This document shows positions 26,777-34,883 of a DNA stretch of 42,518 nt, one piece after another. The position numbers and the translations under genes were made by a program. The stretch is from a virus, in the IMG/VR virus record IMGVR_UViG_3300020463_000040, positions 1-42,518 of that record; one strand, given 5' to 3'. The notes under the pieces are model-generated. The model searched no databases and had not been told where the DNA came from. It was given only the letters and a program-made list of their open reading frames with translations. The first letter of the stretch is position 1, and every line of letters starts with the position of its first letter.

Positions 26777-28390
26777 GTGGCTGTAGTTCAAATATCAAGA
26801 ATTCAAATACGTAGAGGACGCAAAAACAGTGGTTCAGGAATACCTCAACTTGCAGGTGGTGAACTTGGCTGGGCAGTAGACTCGCAAGAACTATACATTG
26901 GTAACGGAAGTGTTAGTGAAGGATCACCGGCAGTAGGTAATACAAAAGTATTAACTGAGAACGATAACTTATTTGCACTTGCAGATCAATACACTTATCA
27001 AGATGGCGCAATACAAACAGGTGCAACAGTTAGTGGACCAATTAAAAGAACACTTCAAAGCAGATTAGATGACATTGTTAGTATTAAGTCTTTCGGTGGA
27101 ATAGGTGATGGTTCAGATCAAACATCAACACTACAACGTGCTATTGATCAGTTGTTTATCAACACTGCTTCAAAAGGTACAACACAAAGTAGAGTTACAC
27201 TTGTTTTAGAAGCAGGCACATATAATATTTCAAACTCAATTAAGATACCTCCACATGCAACTGTCAAGGGTGCAGGTAGAAACAAAACATTTATTGTACA
27301 GACAGGTAACTATCCTATCTTTACTACAGTGAACAGCACAAGTACTCCAGGTAACTATGCTAATGACAGCACAAGCACATCGCTTACACAAGCACAAGAC
27401 ATTACATTAGAAGGTATGACACTACAACATAACTTAGGAAGTTTTGCAGGTCTTGAACTTGTTAGTTGTAAGAACAGTGTGTTTAAGAATTTACAGATAC
27501 AAGGTCCGTGGACATCAGGCACAGGAATTGTTGCCACAAGTATTGGAGTTAACATGGACAACCTAAGTACAGTCGTTGGTTGTTTCAATAACTTGTTTGA
27601 TGATGTTAAGATTAATGGGTTTGCTCACGGTGTTAAGAGTGATGACGATGCATACGAAAACACATTTACAAATTGTTTGTTTGATCTTTTATCATACGGA
27701 GTATGGTTTGGAGAGAACACAATCGTAGGTGCTCAAGGACAATCAACAGGACCACAAAGAAACTTGTTTGAAAGTTCTACATTTAGTAACATTGATAGAA
27801 ACGCAATTATTTTCCAAACAGGTAGATACAATGTAAGTTCAAATAACAAATTTTTAAATGTAGGTAACAACGGCGGTACAAGTACTGCGGCGGCTTACAC
27901 TATTATCAATAGTGTACAGGAAGGCAACAAGACTTGTGGCGATTGGTTTAGCAGAACAAACGATCTTATGTTAGATACTGCTTTCCAAACTACACCTTAC
28001 ATTTCAGAAGTACAAGGACCAATCCATTCAGGATATAGTTTTAGTAACAAGATACAAACAATTCAACAGAACGCATTTGAAACTATCTTTAGACTACCAG
28101 GTGACTATACTCGTACATACATTATTGAATACCAATATAAGAGTAACCAAGTAGATGCTATGCGTCAAGGTATATTAGAAGTTATTGTTAACAAAACTAA
28201 TGACTCAGTAACATACAGTGACACATATGACTATAACGGAGATGCAGGACTTGCAGACAAGTTAGAGTTAAAAGCACAACTATTTGATATCAATTCTGAT
28301 ACCGTTAACGACACGTTAGCAATTAGAATGAAGAACACCGTGGTTAGTGAGAATGCCGACTTTACATATAAAGTATCAATTAAAAATTAA
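26777..28390 (+). CDS. Tail-fibre/tailspike-like beta-helix protein (537 aa, GTG start)
   Basis: The N-terminal 45 residues (RIQIRRGRKNSG, then LAGGELGWAVDSQELYIGNG) match the phage tail-fibre adaptor module found in tropism and baseplate fibres. Residues about 105-390 look like a right-handed parallel beta helix of the pectate-lyase type: SFGGIGDGSDQTSTLQRAID at the cap, then repeated short N/G-rich turns (NSTSTPGNYAND, FENTFTNCLFD-like). The last 120 residues are a beta-rich domain. No catalytic residues were identified. Probably binds or processes a host surface glycan. The start is GTG with TTTAGGAGTTAGTAA upstream. Confidence 0.83.
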   Translation: MAVVQISRIQIRRGRKNSGSGIPQLAGGELGWAVDSQELYIGNGSVSEGSPAVGNTKVLTENDNLFALADQYTYQDGAIQTGATVSGPIKRTLQSRLDDIVSIKSFGGIGDGSDQTSTLQRAIDQLFINTASKGTTQSRVTLVLEAGTYNISNSIKIPPHATVKGAGRNKTFIVQTGNYPIFTTVNSTSTPGNYANDSTSTSLTQAQDITLEGMTLQHNLGSFAGLELVSCKNSVFKNLQIQGPWTSGTGIVATSIGVNMDNLSTVVGCFNNLFDDVKINGFAHGVKSDDDAYENTFTNCLFDLLSYGVWFGENTIVGAQGQSTGPQRNLFESSTFSNIDRNAIIFQTGRYNVSSNNKFLNVGNNGGTSTAAAYTIINSVQEGNKTCGDWFSRTNDLMLDTAFQTTPYISEVQGPIHSGYSFSNKIQTIQQNAFETIFRLPGDYTRTYIIEYQYKSNQVDAMRQGILEVIVNKTNDSVTYSDTYDYNGDAGLADKLELKAQLFDINSDTVNDTLAIRMKNTVVSENADFTYKVSIKN

Positions 28391-28393
28391 ATA
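28386..28393 (+). promoter_or_regulatory. T4-type late promoter (ATTAAATA), near-leaderless
   Basis: ATTAAATAGTAAC. The predicted +1 (28399) is three bases before the ATG at 28402. Confidence 0.5.
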
Positions 28394-28401
28394 GTAACAT
28401 A

Positions 28402-28830
28402 ATGTTTTCAGAAGTATATGAGGATAGATTAATCAGATGGAAGGCACTCCGAGACACCCTCGAGACATCAAAAGATCCGTTACGTGATGTTGTAGAAGCC
28501 TACTCACATGCTCCGGTAGTACATAATAAGAGTATTAACATATGGGATAACCGAACTTGGCGTGGTCCTTGGGAACTTATCCAAGAAAATGGTTACACAG
28601 AGACTTGCATTATTTTAGGAATATGTTATACTTTACAATTAACAGAACGGTTTTCCAAGAACCTTTTTGAGATACATATAGTTACGGAAGTTGAAAAACA
28701 AGAAACCTTTATGTTATTATCTATAGGACAAACTTTTATACAACCTATGGGCAAAAGCATAATACAACAGAACGAAGCGCCAGGAAGTTGGGTACCACAA
28801 AAGGTATATTCAATGCCAGCTCTTCACTAA
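28402..28830 (+). CDS. Hypothetical protein after the tail fibre (142 aa)
   Basis: Begins MFSEVYEDRLIRWKALRDTL. The middle has HNKSINIWDNRTWRGPWEL, a Trp-rich segment, and the end is beta-rich. No family is recognised. The position directly after the fibre gene suggests a tail, chaperone or attachment role, which is only inferred. Confidence 0.68.
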   Translation: MFSEVYEDRLIRWKALRDTLETSKDPLRDVVEAYSHAPVVHNKSINIWDNRTWRGPWELIQENGYTETCIILGICYTLQLTERFSKNLFEIHIVTEVEKQETFMLLSIGQTFIQPMGKSIIQQNEAPGSWVPQKVYSMPALH

Positions 28831-28833
28831 ATA
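28826..28833 (+). promoter_or_regulatory. T4-type late promoter (ACTAAATA)
   Basis: ACTAAATATTTTTTTGC, overlapping the end of the preceding gene. Leader to nrdA about 29 bases with AAGAAGGAAG. Confidence 0.5.
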
Positions 28834-28867
28834 TTTTTTTGCATAACGTAAGAAAGAAGGAAGTAGA

Positions 28868-31198
28868 ATGTCAGTTATTAACATAAAAAAGCGTGATGGT
28901 TCCAGCGAGCCATTAGAAGTAAACAAAATCCACAAGGTAGTAGAATTTGCATGTGAAGGATTAACAGGTGTTAGTTCATCGCAAGTAGAAATGAGTTCAC
29001 ACATTCAGTTTTACGATGGTATGTCGTCAGACGAAATTCAAGAAATTATGATCAAGTCTGCGAATGATTTGATTAGTTTAGAAACTCCTAACTATCAATA
29101 TGTGGCGGCACGTTTATTATTGTACGCAACATACAAAGATGTCTACGGAGAATTTGACAATGCTCCTCTTATGCAAATGATTAAGAAAAACATCGAACGT
29201 GGTGTTTATGATCCTGACATCTTAGAACAATACACTGAAGAAGAAATATTAACATTAGACAAATATATTAAACGCAACCGCGATGAGAATTTTACGTATG
29301 CAGGACTAAGGCAAATTGTTGACAAGTATTTGTGTCAGGATAGAAGCAGTGGACAACTGTTTGAAACTCCTCAGCACATGTACATGTTGATTGCCGCGAC
29401 ATTGTTTGCAAACTATCCTAAAGCGGAAAGAATGTATTATATAAGGAGATACTATGACGCGACTTCGCTTTTTAAAATCAACATACCGACCCCTGTTATG
29501 GCAGGTGTTCGAACTCCTGTTCGCCAGTTTGCTTCTTGTGTTCTTGTTGATAGCGATGATAGTCTCGATTCCATTTTTAGTAGTGACATGGCTATTGGAC
29601 GTTATACAGCCCAAAGAGCAGGCATCGGAATCAACAGTGGTAGAATCAGAGCAATCAACTCAAAGATCAGAGGAGGAGAAGTAGCACACACAGGTGTTAT
29701 TCCTTTCCTTAAAAAGTTTGAAAGTACTGTACGTTGTTGTACACAAAATGGTGTACGTGGTGGTAGTGCTACTGTCCATTTTCCATTGTGGCACAAAGAG
29801 ATTGAAGACATCCTTGTACTAAAGAATAACAAAGGTACAGAGGACAACAGAGTACGTAAGTTAGATTATTCAATTCAACTTAATAAATTAATGTATGAAA
29901 GATTTTTAGCCGGAGCAGAAATAAGTCTTTTTTCACCTCATGATGTGCCAGGACTATACGAAGCATTCTATTCGGACCAACAAGAGTTTGAAAGACTTTA
30001 TAAGTCAGCAGAAAAGAATCCTAAGATTAAAAAGAAAACTATTCCAGCAATGGAGTTGTTTAGTTCAATGTTAAAAGAACGTGCTGAAACAGGACGTATA
30101 TATCTTATGAACGTTGACCATACTAATACACACAGCTCATTCAAAGACACAGTGTACATGAGTAACTTATGTCAAGAAATTACATTACCAACTAAACCAT
30201 TGAAACACATTGATGACGCAGATGGAGAGATTGCATTATGTATCCTTTCTGCAATTAACGTAGGTGTACTGAAAGAGTTAGATGACTTAGAAGAACTATG
30301 TGAACTTGCCGTTAGAGCATTAGATGAAATTATTGATTACCAAAGATATCCTGTGAAAGCGGCAGAAGTATCTACAAAAGCAAGACGTTCGTTAGGCGTA
30401 GGTTATATTGGACTTGCACACTATTTGGCTCGCGAAGGGGTTAAATACAACGACAAGAAAGCATTAACAAAAGTACACGAACTGTCAGAAGCATTTCAAT
30501 ACTACTTGTTAAAGGCTTCTAACAAACTTGCACAAGAGAAAGGTAAATGTGATTACTTTGATAGAACCAAGTATGCTGATGGCTTTTTACCAATTGACCA
30601 TTACAAAAAGGATCTTGATGAAGTATGTAATATTAAATTAAAATATGATTGGGAAAGTCTTAGATCACATATCACTGAACACGGCCTACGGCACAGCACT
30701 CTGTCCGCACAGATGCCTTCAGAAAGCAGTTCCATTGTGTCAAATGCCACAAACGGTATTGAACCACCTCGAGGATACTTGTCCGTTAAGAAAAGTAAAA
30801 AAGGGCCTCTTAAGCAGATTGTTCCGCAATATACTACATTAAAGAATTACTATACACTACTTTGGGATATGCCAAGCAATGACGGCTATATCAATATAGT
30901 AGCAGTAATGCAGAAGTTTTTCGATCAAGCCATTAGTGGTAACTGGTCATACAATCCAACACACTTCGAAAACAATGAAGTACCTATGAGCGTAATGTTT
31001 AAGGACTTATTGAACACATACAAGTACGGTTGGAAGACAAGTTATTATCAGAATACTTATGACTTTAAAGGTGCTGATGAAGTAGAAGAACCGAAAGAAG
31101 AGATAAGTACTCCACTTGTCAACGCAGAAGTTTCAAGAGATCAATTTAACGGTTCTGATAAAGAATACGAAGAATATTGCGACTCTTGTGCAATTTAA
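28868..31198 (+). CDS. nrdA: Ribonucleoside-diphosphate reductase class Ia, alpha subunit
   Basis: Full-length (776 aa) class Ia large subunit that reduces NDPs to dNDPs. Key residues are present: RQFASCVLVD (substrate-side Cys, like C225 of E. coli), NLCQEITLP (N-x-C-x-E radical triad, like N437/C439/E441), EIALCILSA (partner Cys, like C462), SNATNGIEPPRG, and the twin tyrosines SYYQNT near the C-terminus for radical transfer. An ATP-cone domain fills the first 90 residues. It ends CDSCAI, giving the mobile CxxC that glutaredoxin or thioredoxin recharges. It is followed by nrdB and a glutaredoxin, a complete dNTP-supply module. Confidence 0.97.
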   Translation: MSVINIKKRDGSSEPLEVNKIHKVVEFACEGLTGVSSSQVEMSSHIQFYDGMSSDEIQEIMIKSANDLISLETPNYQYVAARLLLYATYKDVYGEFDNAPLMQMIKKNIERGVYDPDILEQYTEEEILTLDKYIKRNRDENFTYAGLRQIVDKYLCQDRSSGQLFETPQHMYMLIAATLFANYPKAERMYYIRRYYDATSLFKINIPTPVMAGVRTPVRQFASCVLVDSDDSLDSIFSSDMAIGRYTAQRAGIGINSGRIRAINSKIRGGEVAHTGVIPFLKKFESTVRCCTQNGVRGGSATVHFPLWHKEIEDILVLKNNKGTEDNRVRKLDYSIQLNKLMYERFLAGAEISLFSPHDVPGLYEAFYSDQQEFERLYKSAEKNPKIKKKTIPAMELFSSMLKERAETGRIYLMNVDHTNTHSSFKDTVYMSNLCQEITLPTKPLKHIDDADGEIALCILSAINVGVLKELDDLEELCELAVRALDEIIDYQRYPVKAAEVSTKARRSLGVGYIGLAHYLAREGVKYNDKKALTKVHELSEAFQYYLLKASNKLAQEKGKCDYFDRTKYADGFLPIDHYKKDLDEVCNIKLKYDWESLRSHITEHGLRHSTLSAQMPSESSSIVSNATNGIEPPRGYLSVKKSKKGPLKQIVPQYTTLKNYYTLLWDMPSNDGYINIVAVMQKFFDQAISGNWSYNPTHFENNEVPMSVMFKDLLNTYKYGWKTSYYQNTYDFKGADEVEEPKEEISTPLVNAEVSRDQFNGSDKEYEEYCDSCAI

Positions 31199-31200
31199 GG

Positions 31201-31229
31201 TTGACAAAAGTAAATAAAGATAGTAACAT
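31201..31229 (+). promoter_or_regulatory. Possible sigma70-type promoter before nrdB
   Basis: TTGACA (31201-31206), 17 bp, TAACAT (31224-31229). The -10 box is poor, but the -35 is consensus. Confidence 0.5.
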
Positions 31230-31262
31230 ATAAAAGTACATAGAGAGAGGCACATAAAGCAA

Positions 31263-32369
31263 ATGTCAAAAAAAACAGTGTTCAATAAGAACAAAGTAGA
31301 TTTCACGAAGCAACACATGTTCTTTGGTGAAGACCAGAATACTCAGAGATATGATGTATTCAAATACCCAGAATTTGATAAACTTAACCAAACGATGTTA
31401 AGTTATTTTTGGAGACCTGAGGAGGTTTCCCTTCAGAAAGACAGAGCAGACTATGCTCAGTTTCGTCCAGAGCAGAAACACATCTTTACTGCTAACTTGA
31501 AATATCAAACGTTACTTGATAGTGTGCAAGGAAGAGGACCATGTCTTGCTTTCTTACCGTATTGTTCTGTACCAGAATTAGAAAGTTGTATTGTAGCATG
31601 GGACTTCTTTGAAACTATCCACAGTCGTTCGTATACACATATTGTTAAGAACGTTTATCCTGATCCAGCCGAAGTGTTTGATACAATCTTAGATGATGAA
31701 AAAATTATTGAACGTGCTGAAAGTGTTACAAAAGAATACGACAAATTTTATAATATTGCTACTGATTACTTTGAAAGAGGTAAAGGCAATGTATATGAAG
31801 TTAAGAAGCAACTGTACAAAGCAATGATGACTGTAAACATCTTAGAAGGTTTACGTTTTTATGTTTCATTTGCATGTACGTTTGCATTTGGCGAACTTAA
31901 ACTTATGGAAGGATCTGCAAAGATCATTTCATTGATTGCAAGAGATGAAGCAACACACCTTAACCTTTCAACACACATTCTAAAGCATTGGGCAAAAGGC
32001 GACGATGATCCAGAATTTGTTAAGATTGCAAAAGAGTGTGAAGAAGATATTTACCAGATGTGGAGAGATTGTGTTGACGAAGAAAAACGTTGGGCAGATC
32101 ATTTGTTCAAAGACGGATCAATTATTGGTTTGAATGAAAACTTATTACATGCCTATGTAGAGTTTATTGCTAACAAGAGATTGAAAGCACTTGGTCTTAA
32201 AACAATTTATGATCGTCCACTTAATACTAATCCTTTACCTTGGACACAACATTGGTTGTCAAGTGCAGGATTACAAGTCGCACCACAAGAAACAGAAGTC
32301 GAAAGTTATCTAATTGGTGGAATTAAACAAGACGTAGAAAAAGATACGTTCAAAGGATTTACTCTATAA
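31263..32369 (+). CDS. nrdB: Ribonucleoside-diphosphate reductase class Ia, beta subunit
   Basis: Full-length (368 aa). The di-iron site and radical tyrosine are intact: D86 in YQTLLDSVQG, E117 and H120 in WDFFETIHSRSYTH with Y124 as the radical tyrosine (Y122 in E. coli), and E/H in ARDEATHLNLSTH. It forms the radical needed by NrdA. The C-terminal stretch that docks into the alpha subunit (ending KDTFKGFTL) is present. AGAGAGGCACATAAAGC precedes the ATG. Confidence 0.97.
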   Translation: MSKKTVFNKNKVDFTKQHMFFGEDQNTQRYDVFKYPEFDKLNQTMLSYFWRPEEVSLQKDRADYAQFRPEQKHIFTANLKYQTLLDSVQGRGPCLAFLPYCSVPELESCIVAWDFFETIHSRSYTHIVKNVYPDPAEVFDTILDDEKIIERAESVTKEYDKFYNIATDYFERGKGNVYEVKKQLYKAMMTVNILEGLRFYVSFACTFAFGELKLMEGSAKIISLIARDEATHLNLSTHILKHWAKGDDDPEFVKIAKECEEDIYQMWRDCVDEEKRWADHLFKDGSIIGLNENLLHAYVEFIANKRLKALGLKTIYDRPLNTNPLPWTQHWLSSAGLQVAPQETEVESYLIGGIKQDVEKDTFKGFTL

Positions 32370-32390
32370 ACCAAAAGTAAAGGAAGTACA

Positions 32391-32663
32391 ATGAGCAAAC
32401 AACCAACAGTCGTTTATTCAAAACCATCTTGCCCATCTTGTGTAAAAGCAAAATCATTATTGGACAATTTGAAAATTGAATACACAGTAAGAGAAGTCGG
32501 AACAGATATAACACGTGAGCAACTACTTGAAGAATTTGAAGCAAATGGTATGCCACAGCCAAGATCGGTGCCGCAAATTATCCTTAACGGTAAGTATATA
32601 GGAGGCTATGAGGCTTTGGCTTCATATGTCGAAGAAACCGGAATGGAAGGAATCAAACAATAA
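32391..32663 (+). CDS. Glutaredoxin (90 aa)
   Basis: Thioredoxin-fold protein with the active site SCPSC (C14, C17), the cis-proline motif RSVPQIILNG (about 58-67) and GGYEAL. It probably recycles the C-terminal cysteines of NrdA. It lies 21 bases after nrdB, with AAAGGAAG before the ATG. A dithiol (CxxC) type; the active-site Ser in place of Tyr is unlike E. coli CPYC. Confidence 0.93.
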   Translation: MSKQPTVVYSKPSCPSCVKAKSLLDNLKIEYTVREVGTDITREQLLEEFEANGMPQPRSVPQIILNGKYIGGYEALASYVEETGMEGIKQ

Positions 32664-32956
32664 TGCTAATTGAAGCACCATATAAAAAAGGCGACACAGT
32701 ATCAATCAAACTCATATCAGGAGAAGAGATAGTTGCTCGTGTTGAATCTATTGGTGACAGTTCTTTCAAATTGCATAAGCCGTTAACACTGATGCAAGGT
32801 CCAAAAGGTCTTGTATTAGGTTCCTTTATGATGACTGCTAATCCACTTGCAGATATTACACTACCAAGATCAAGTGTAATGGTTATTGCAGAGTGCGAGA
32901 AGGAGACACAGAAGAAGTATATTGAAGTAACCACAGGGATTAAAACATTATCATGA
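32663..32956 (+). CDS. Small beta-barrel (Sm-like) protein (97 aa)
   Basis: KKGDTVSIKLISGEEIVARVES (8-29) followed by SFKLHKPLTLMQGPKG fits an Sm/SH3-type barrel. A comparable small protein is common in T4-like marine phages, function unknown. Coupled to the glutaredoxin gene by TAATG. It could bind RNA, but this is only inferred from the fold-like pattern. Confidence 0.75.
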   Translation: MLIEAPYKKGDTVSIKLISGEEIVARVESIGDSSFKLHKPLTLMQGPKGLVLGSFMMTANPLADITLPRSSVMVIAECEKETQKKYIEVTTGIKTLS

Positions 32957-33567
32957 GCAACAAACTAATTTTAATCGATATTGACGGTACAGTCTTAGAC
33001 TGGAAAAACAGTTTCTTACAATTCATGGCTTTGGAAGGTATTGTCGAAGTAGACAATACAAAGTACAAAGTTACAGAATGGATGAAAGAGAAGAGCGGTA
33101 AAGAGATAAGCAAAGAACAAGGTAAGTTCTTAATCGAGTATTTCAACAGAAGTGCTTGGATTGCTTTCATTGAACCGCACAGAGACAGTGTAGAGGTTAT
33201 GAAAGCCCTTAAAGAAAAAGGCTATGAATTTAAGGCTATCACATCATTACACACGGACAGGCCTGCACAAGCACTACGCAGAATGAACTGCGAAGACGTG
33301 TTTGGTAAAGGCACTATTTCCGACATTACCTTTCTACCTACAGGTGCTGATAAAGATGAAGCACTTGCAAAGTACGAAGGTTCAGGGGCCTGGTGGATAG
33401 AAGATAAGGTGGAGAACGCACTCGTTGGTAAACGACTTGGTTTGAACCCTATCATTATCGAACACGAATATAATAAGAACGAATTCGTAGATGAGATTCC
33501 ACTTGCAAAGTTCTGGAGCACCGTTTATAAAATCATTACAGGAGAAAGATATGTCAACAATTCATGA
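32953..33567 (+). CDS. HAD-superfamily phosphatase (204 aa)
   Basis: Motif I is LILIDIDGTVLDW (nucleophile D8, D10), motif II is AITSLHTDRP (Thr/Ser), and the motif IV-like acidic pair is WWIEDKVENA. It reads like a 5'-nucleotidase-type HAD enzyme with a helical cap (residues about 20-75). The position in the RNR cluster suggests a role in nucleotide balance, such as dNMP removal. The ATGA overlap couples it to the preceding gene. Exact substrate unknown. Confidence 0.85.
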   Translation: MSNKLILIDIDGTVLDWKNSFLQFMALEGIVEVDNTKYKVTEWMKEKSGKEISKEQGKFLIEYFNRSAWIAFIEPHRDSVEVMKALKEKGYEFKAITSLHTDRPAQALRRMNCEDVFGKGTISDITFLPTGADKDEALAKYEGSGAWWIEDKVENALVGKRLGLNPIIIEHEYNKNEFVDEIPLAKFWSTVYKIITGERYVNNS

Positions 33568-33730
33568 GCAAATTATTGCTGAATATGAAAACTATTTAAA
33601 AGAGTCAGAGTCGTTTGATACAAAGAATGTCAAAGCGTCAGCGGCAAGAGCAAGAAAAGCCTTAGGTAACATGGGTAAACTTGCAAAGTCAAGACGTGCT
33701 GAAATTCAAGAGAAGAAAAACGCTCTGTAA
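33551..33730 (+). CDS. Small basic helical protein (59 aa)
   Basis: MSTIHEQIIAEYENYLKES precedes a basic helix (ASAARARKALGNMGKLAKSRR). AGGAGAAAGAT lies before the ATG at 33551, and it overlaps the HAD gene by 17 bases. It recalls histone-like or DNA-binding peptides; the function is unknown. Confidence 0.7.
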   Translation: MSTIHEQIIAEYENYLKESESFDTKNVKASAARARKALGNMGKLAKSRRAEIQEKKNAL

Positions 33731-33748
33731 TTTCTATAAACTTTATAC

Positions 33749-33780
33749 AAGGAAACAGTACGTTTTTGTACTGTTTTCTT
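33749..33780 (+). terminator. Rho-independent terminator after the RNR block
   Basis: 13-bp AT-rich stem AAGGAAACAGTAC / GTACTGTTTTCTT with a GTTTTT loop. Confidence 0.85.
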
Positions 33781-33806
33781 GATAAATAAATTCCTATAAC
33801 TAAATA
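33781..33806 (+). promoter_or_regulatory. Tandem T4-type late promoters
   Basis: GATAAATA (33781-33788) and ACTAAATA (33799-33806), with TATAAATT at 33811. They precede the cold-shock gene. Confidence 0.6.
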
Positions 33807-33838
33807 TAAGTATAAATTAGAGGGTACTTAAAAATATA

Positions 33839-34048
33839 ATGAACAACGGAAATTTAAAATGGTATAATCCTGTAAAAGGATTTGGTTTTATTACACCACA
33901 AGGTGCAACCAAGGACATATTTGTCCATATCACAGAATTCAAAAAAGCAGGCATAGTTGAAGACTCTATCGTTGAAGGTATGGCATTAACATACGACGAA
34001 GTAGAGTTTAGGGGTAAAACTGTAGCCGGCAATCTCAAAAAAGCCTAA
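33839..34048 (+). CDS. Cold-shock domain protein (69 aa)
   Basis: Classic CspA-type fold: GNLKWYNPVKGFGFITPQ contains RNP1 (KGFGFI) and DIFVHITEF contains RNP2. Length is standard. It binds single-stranded RNA or DNA, melting secondary structure; a phage copy may help its transcripts or the tmRNA/hairpin leaders nearby. TAGAGGGTACTT precedes the ATG. Confidence 0.93.
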   Translation: MNNGNLKWYNPVKGFGFITPQGATKDIFVHITEFKKAGIVEDSIVEGMALTYDEVEFRGKTVAGNLKKA

Positions 34049-34052
34049 TCCT

Positions 34053-34352
34053 ATGAAGTGTACTCAAGGCGATGTAGCCCACATCACTTTTTCCATACGA
34101 CCACAAAATGTTGGTTTGATAGTAAAAGTAAAAGAGTATATAGGAAAGTTTGAAAAAGGTGAGCAATTCCAATTCAGAGGTATGCCTTGCCAATGCTTAA
34201 TATCTGACCATTACTGGTGGATAGAAGCAGAAGACATCACAACATTACTTGGGCCAAGTCCCCAAGCCTACATAGCAGATAGTTGGTTAGAACCAATTAA
34301 ACAGCCTAAAAAAGCAATAAAAGTTAAAAAAGAGGTTGACATCTTAGCCTAA
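34053..34352 (+). CDS. Hypothetical protein (99 aa)
   Basis: Begins MKCTQGDVAHITFSIRPQNV. The pattern GKFEKGEQFQFRGMPCQC and HYWWIEAEDITT suggests a small beta-rich domain. It has four Cys including a C-x-C. It follows the cold-shock gene by four bases and probably shares its transcript. Confidence 0.72.
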   Translation: MKCTQGDVAHITFSIRPQNVGLIVKVKEYIGKFEKGEQFQFRGMPCQCLISDHYWWIEAEDITTLLGPSPQAYIADSWLEPIKQPKKAIKVKKEVDILA

Positions 34353-34357
34353 AGATG

Positions 34358-34365
34358 TTTAAATA
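34358..34365 (+). promoter_or_regulatory. T4-type late promoter of the tmRNA (TTTAAATA)
   Basis: TTTAAATAGTATT with predicted +1 at 34371, the likely 5' end of the tmRNA precursor. Confidence 0.6.
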
Positions 34366-34370
34366 GTATT

Positions 34371-34640
34371 GTAACGTTGAAGCGTGGCGACAACGAACTG
34401 GACCCGGGTGCAATTCCCGGCACCTCCACCAATCACTTAAAACACATCATCGGTGTGCTTTGAGGGGGTGATGTAGGATCGACAGGCGGATTAGGCATTG
34501 TGGAGTTACCGGTAGGCGATGACCGTAAATCAAGCAAAACTATAGACGCAAACGAAAACTTTGCTCTTGCGGCCTAATTAGTTAGGCTACGGGGTTGGCA
34601 ACTTACCTGGCAACAGAAAAGTTGCACTTAAATTGAACTG
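34371..34640 (+). ncRNA. ssrA: Circularly permuted two-piece tmRNA
   Basis: The acceptor piece comes first and ends in a T arm (CCGGG-TGCAATT-CCCGG) and the acceptor strand CACCTCC-ACCA (to 34432). A hairpin spacer follows (34433-34463, AACACATC / GGTGTGC). The coding piece begins GGGGGTGATGTAGGATCGAC (34464), whose GGGGGTG pairs with CACCTCC. The tag frame is GCA AAC GAA AAC TTT GCT CTT GCG GCC TAA (34548-34577), giving ANENFALAA, followed by a stop-stem (GCCTAA / TTAGGC) and pseudoknot-like pairings to about 34640. This permuted order is known from alphaproteobacteria and some other lineages. The function is rescue of stalled ribosomes with tagging; smpB is not in the window. The 3' boundary is approximate. 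Confidence 0.93.
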
Positions 34641-34656
34641 TAGAAGGAAAAACAAA

Positions 34657-34761
34657 ATGGCTACATATATCACAATTTTAGGAGCCGCATTTATTATAAA
34701 TGCAATCCATGTAGCAATCACAGGACACCAAGTTATGCTCTGTGTCTCTGGCTGTAATTAA
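34657..34761 (+). CDS. Tiny membrane peptide (34 aa) between tmRNA and tRNA
   Basis: ATG with AGAAGGAAAAAC upstream. MATYITILGAAFIINAIHVA forms one hydrophobic helix, and the tail holds two Cys (LCVSGC). It is not known; composition and a good ribosome binding site make translation plausible. Confidence 0.5.
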   Translation: MATYITILGAAFIINAIHVAITGHQVMLCVSGCN

Positions 34762-34766
34762 TCAAT

Positions 34767-34841
34767 AGGGGTGAAGTGTTAATGGTTGCACGTCAGACTC
34801 CAAATCTGAAAGACAGGGTTCGATTCCTTGTTCCTCTGCCA
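34767..34841 (+). tRNA. tRNA-Trp (anticodon CCA)
   Basis: Full cloverleaf: acceptor AGGGGTG / TTCCTCT (one T-T mismatch), anticodon stem TCAGA / TCTGA with loop CTCCAAA, T arm CAGGG-TTCGATT-CCTTG, discriminator G and encoded CCA. The anticodon CCA reads UGG (Trp). Confidence 0.9.
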
Positions 34842-34848
34842 ATTCTGG

Positions 34849-34877
34849 TTGACATTATTAACTAAAGAAAGTATAAT
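34849..34877 (+). promoter_or_regulatory. Consensus sigma70-type promoter, predicted leaderless
   Basis: TTGACA (34849-34854), 17 bp, TATAAT (34872-34877), a perfect consensus. The predicted +1 is 34884, exactly the A of the next ATG. Confidence 0.82.
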
Positions 34878-34883
34878 AGTAAT

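Noticed and set aside
28868-31198. Possible loss of the catalytic Cys in NrdA (Thr in NVDHTNTHS where E. coli has Cys)
   Set aside because: That Cys is not the catalytic one. The radical Cys lies in NLCQE, which is intact, as is the partner Cys in EIALC.
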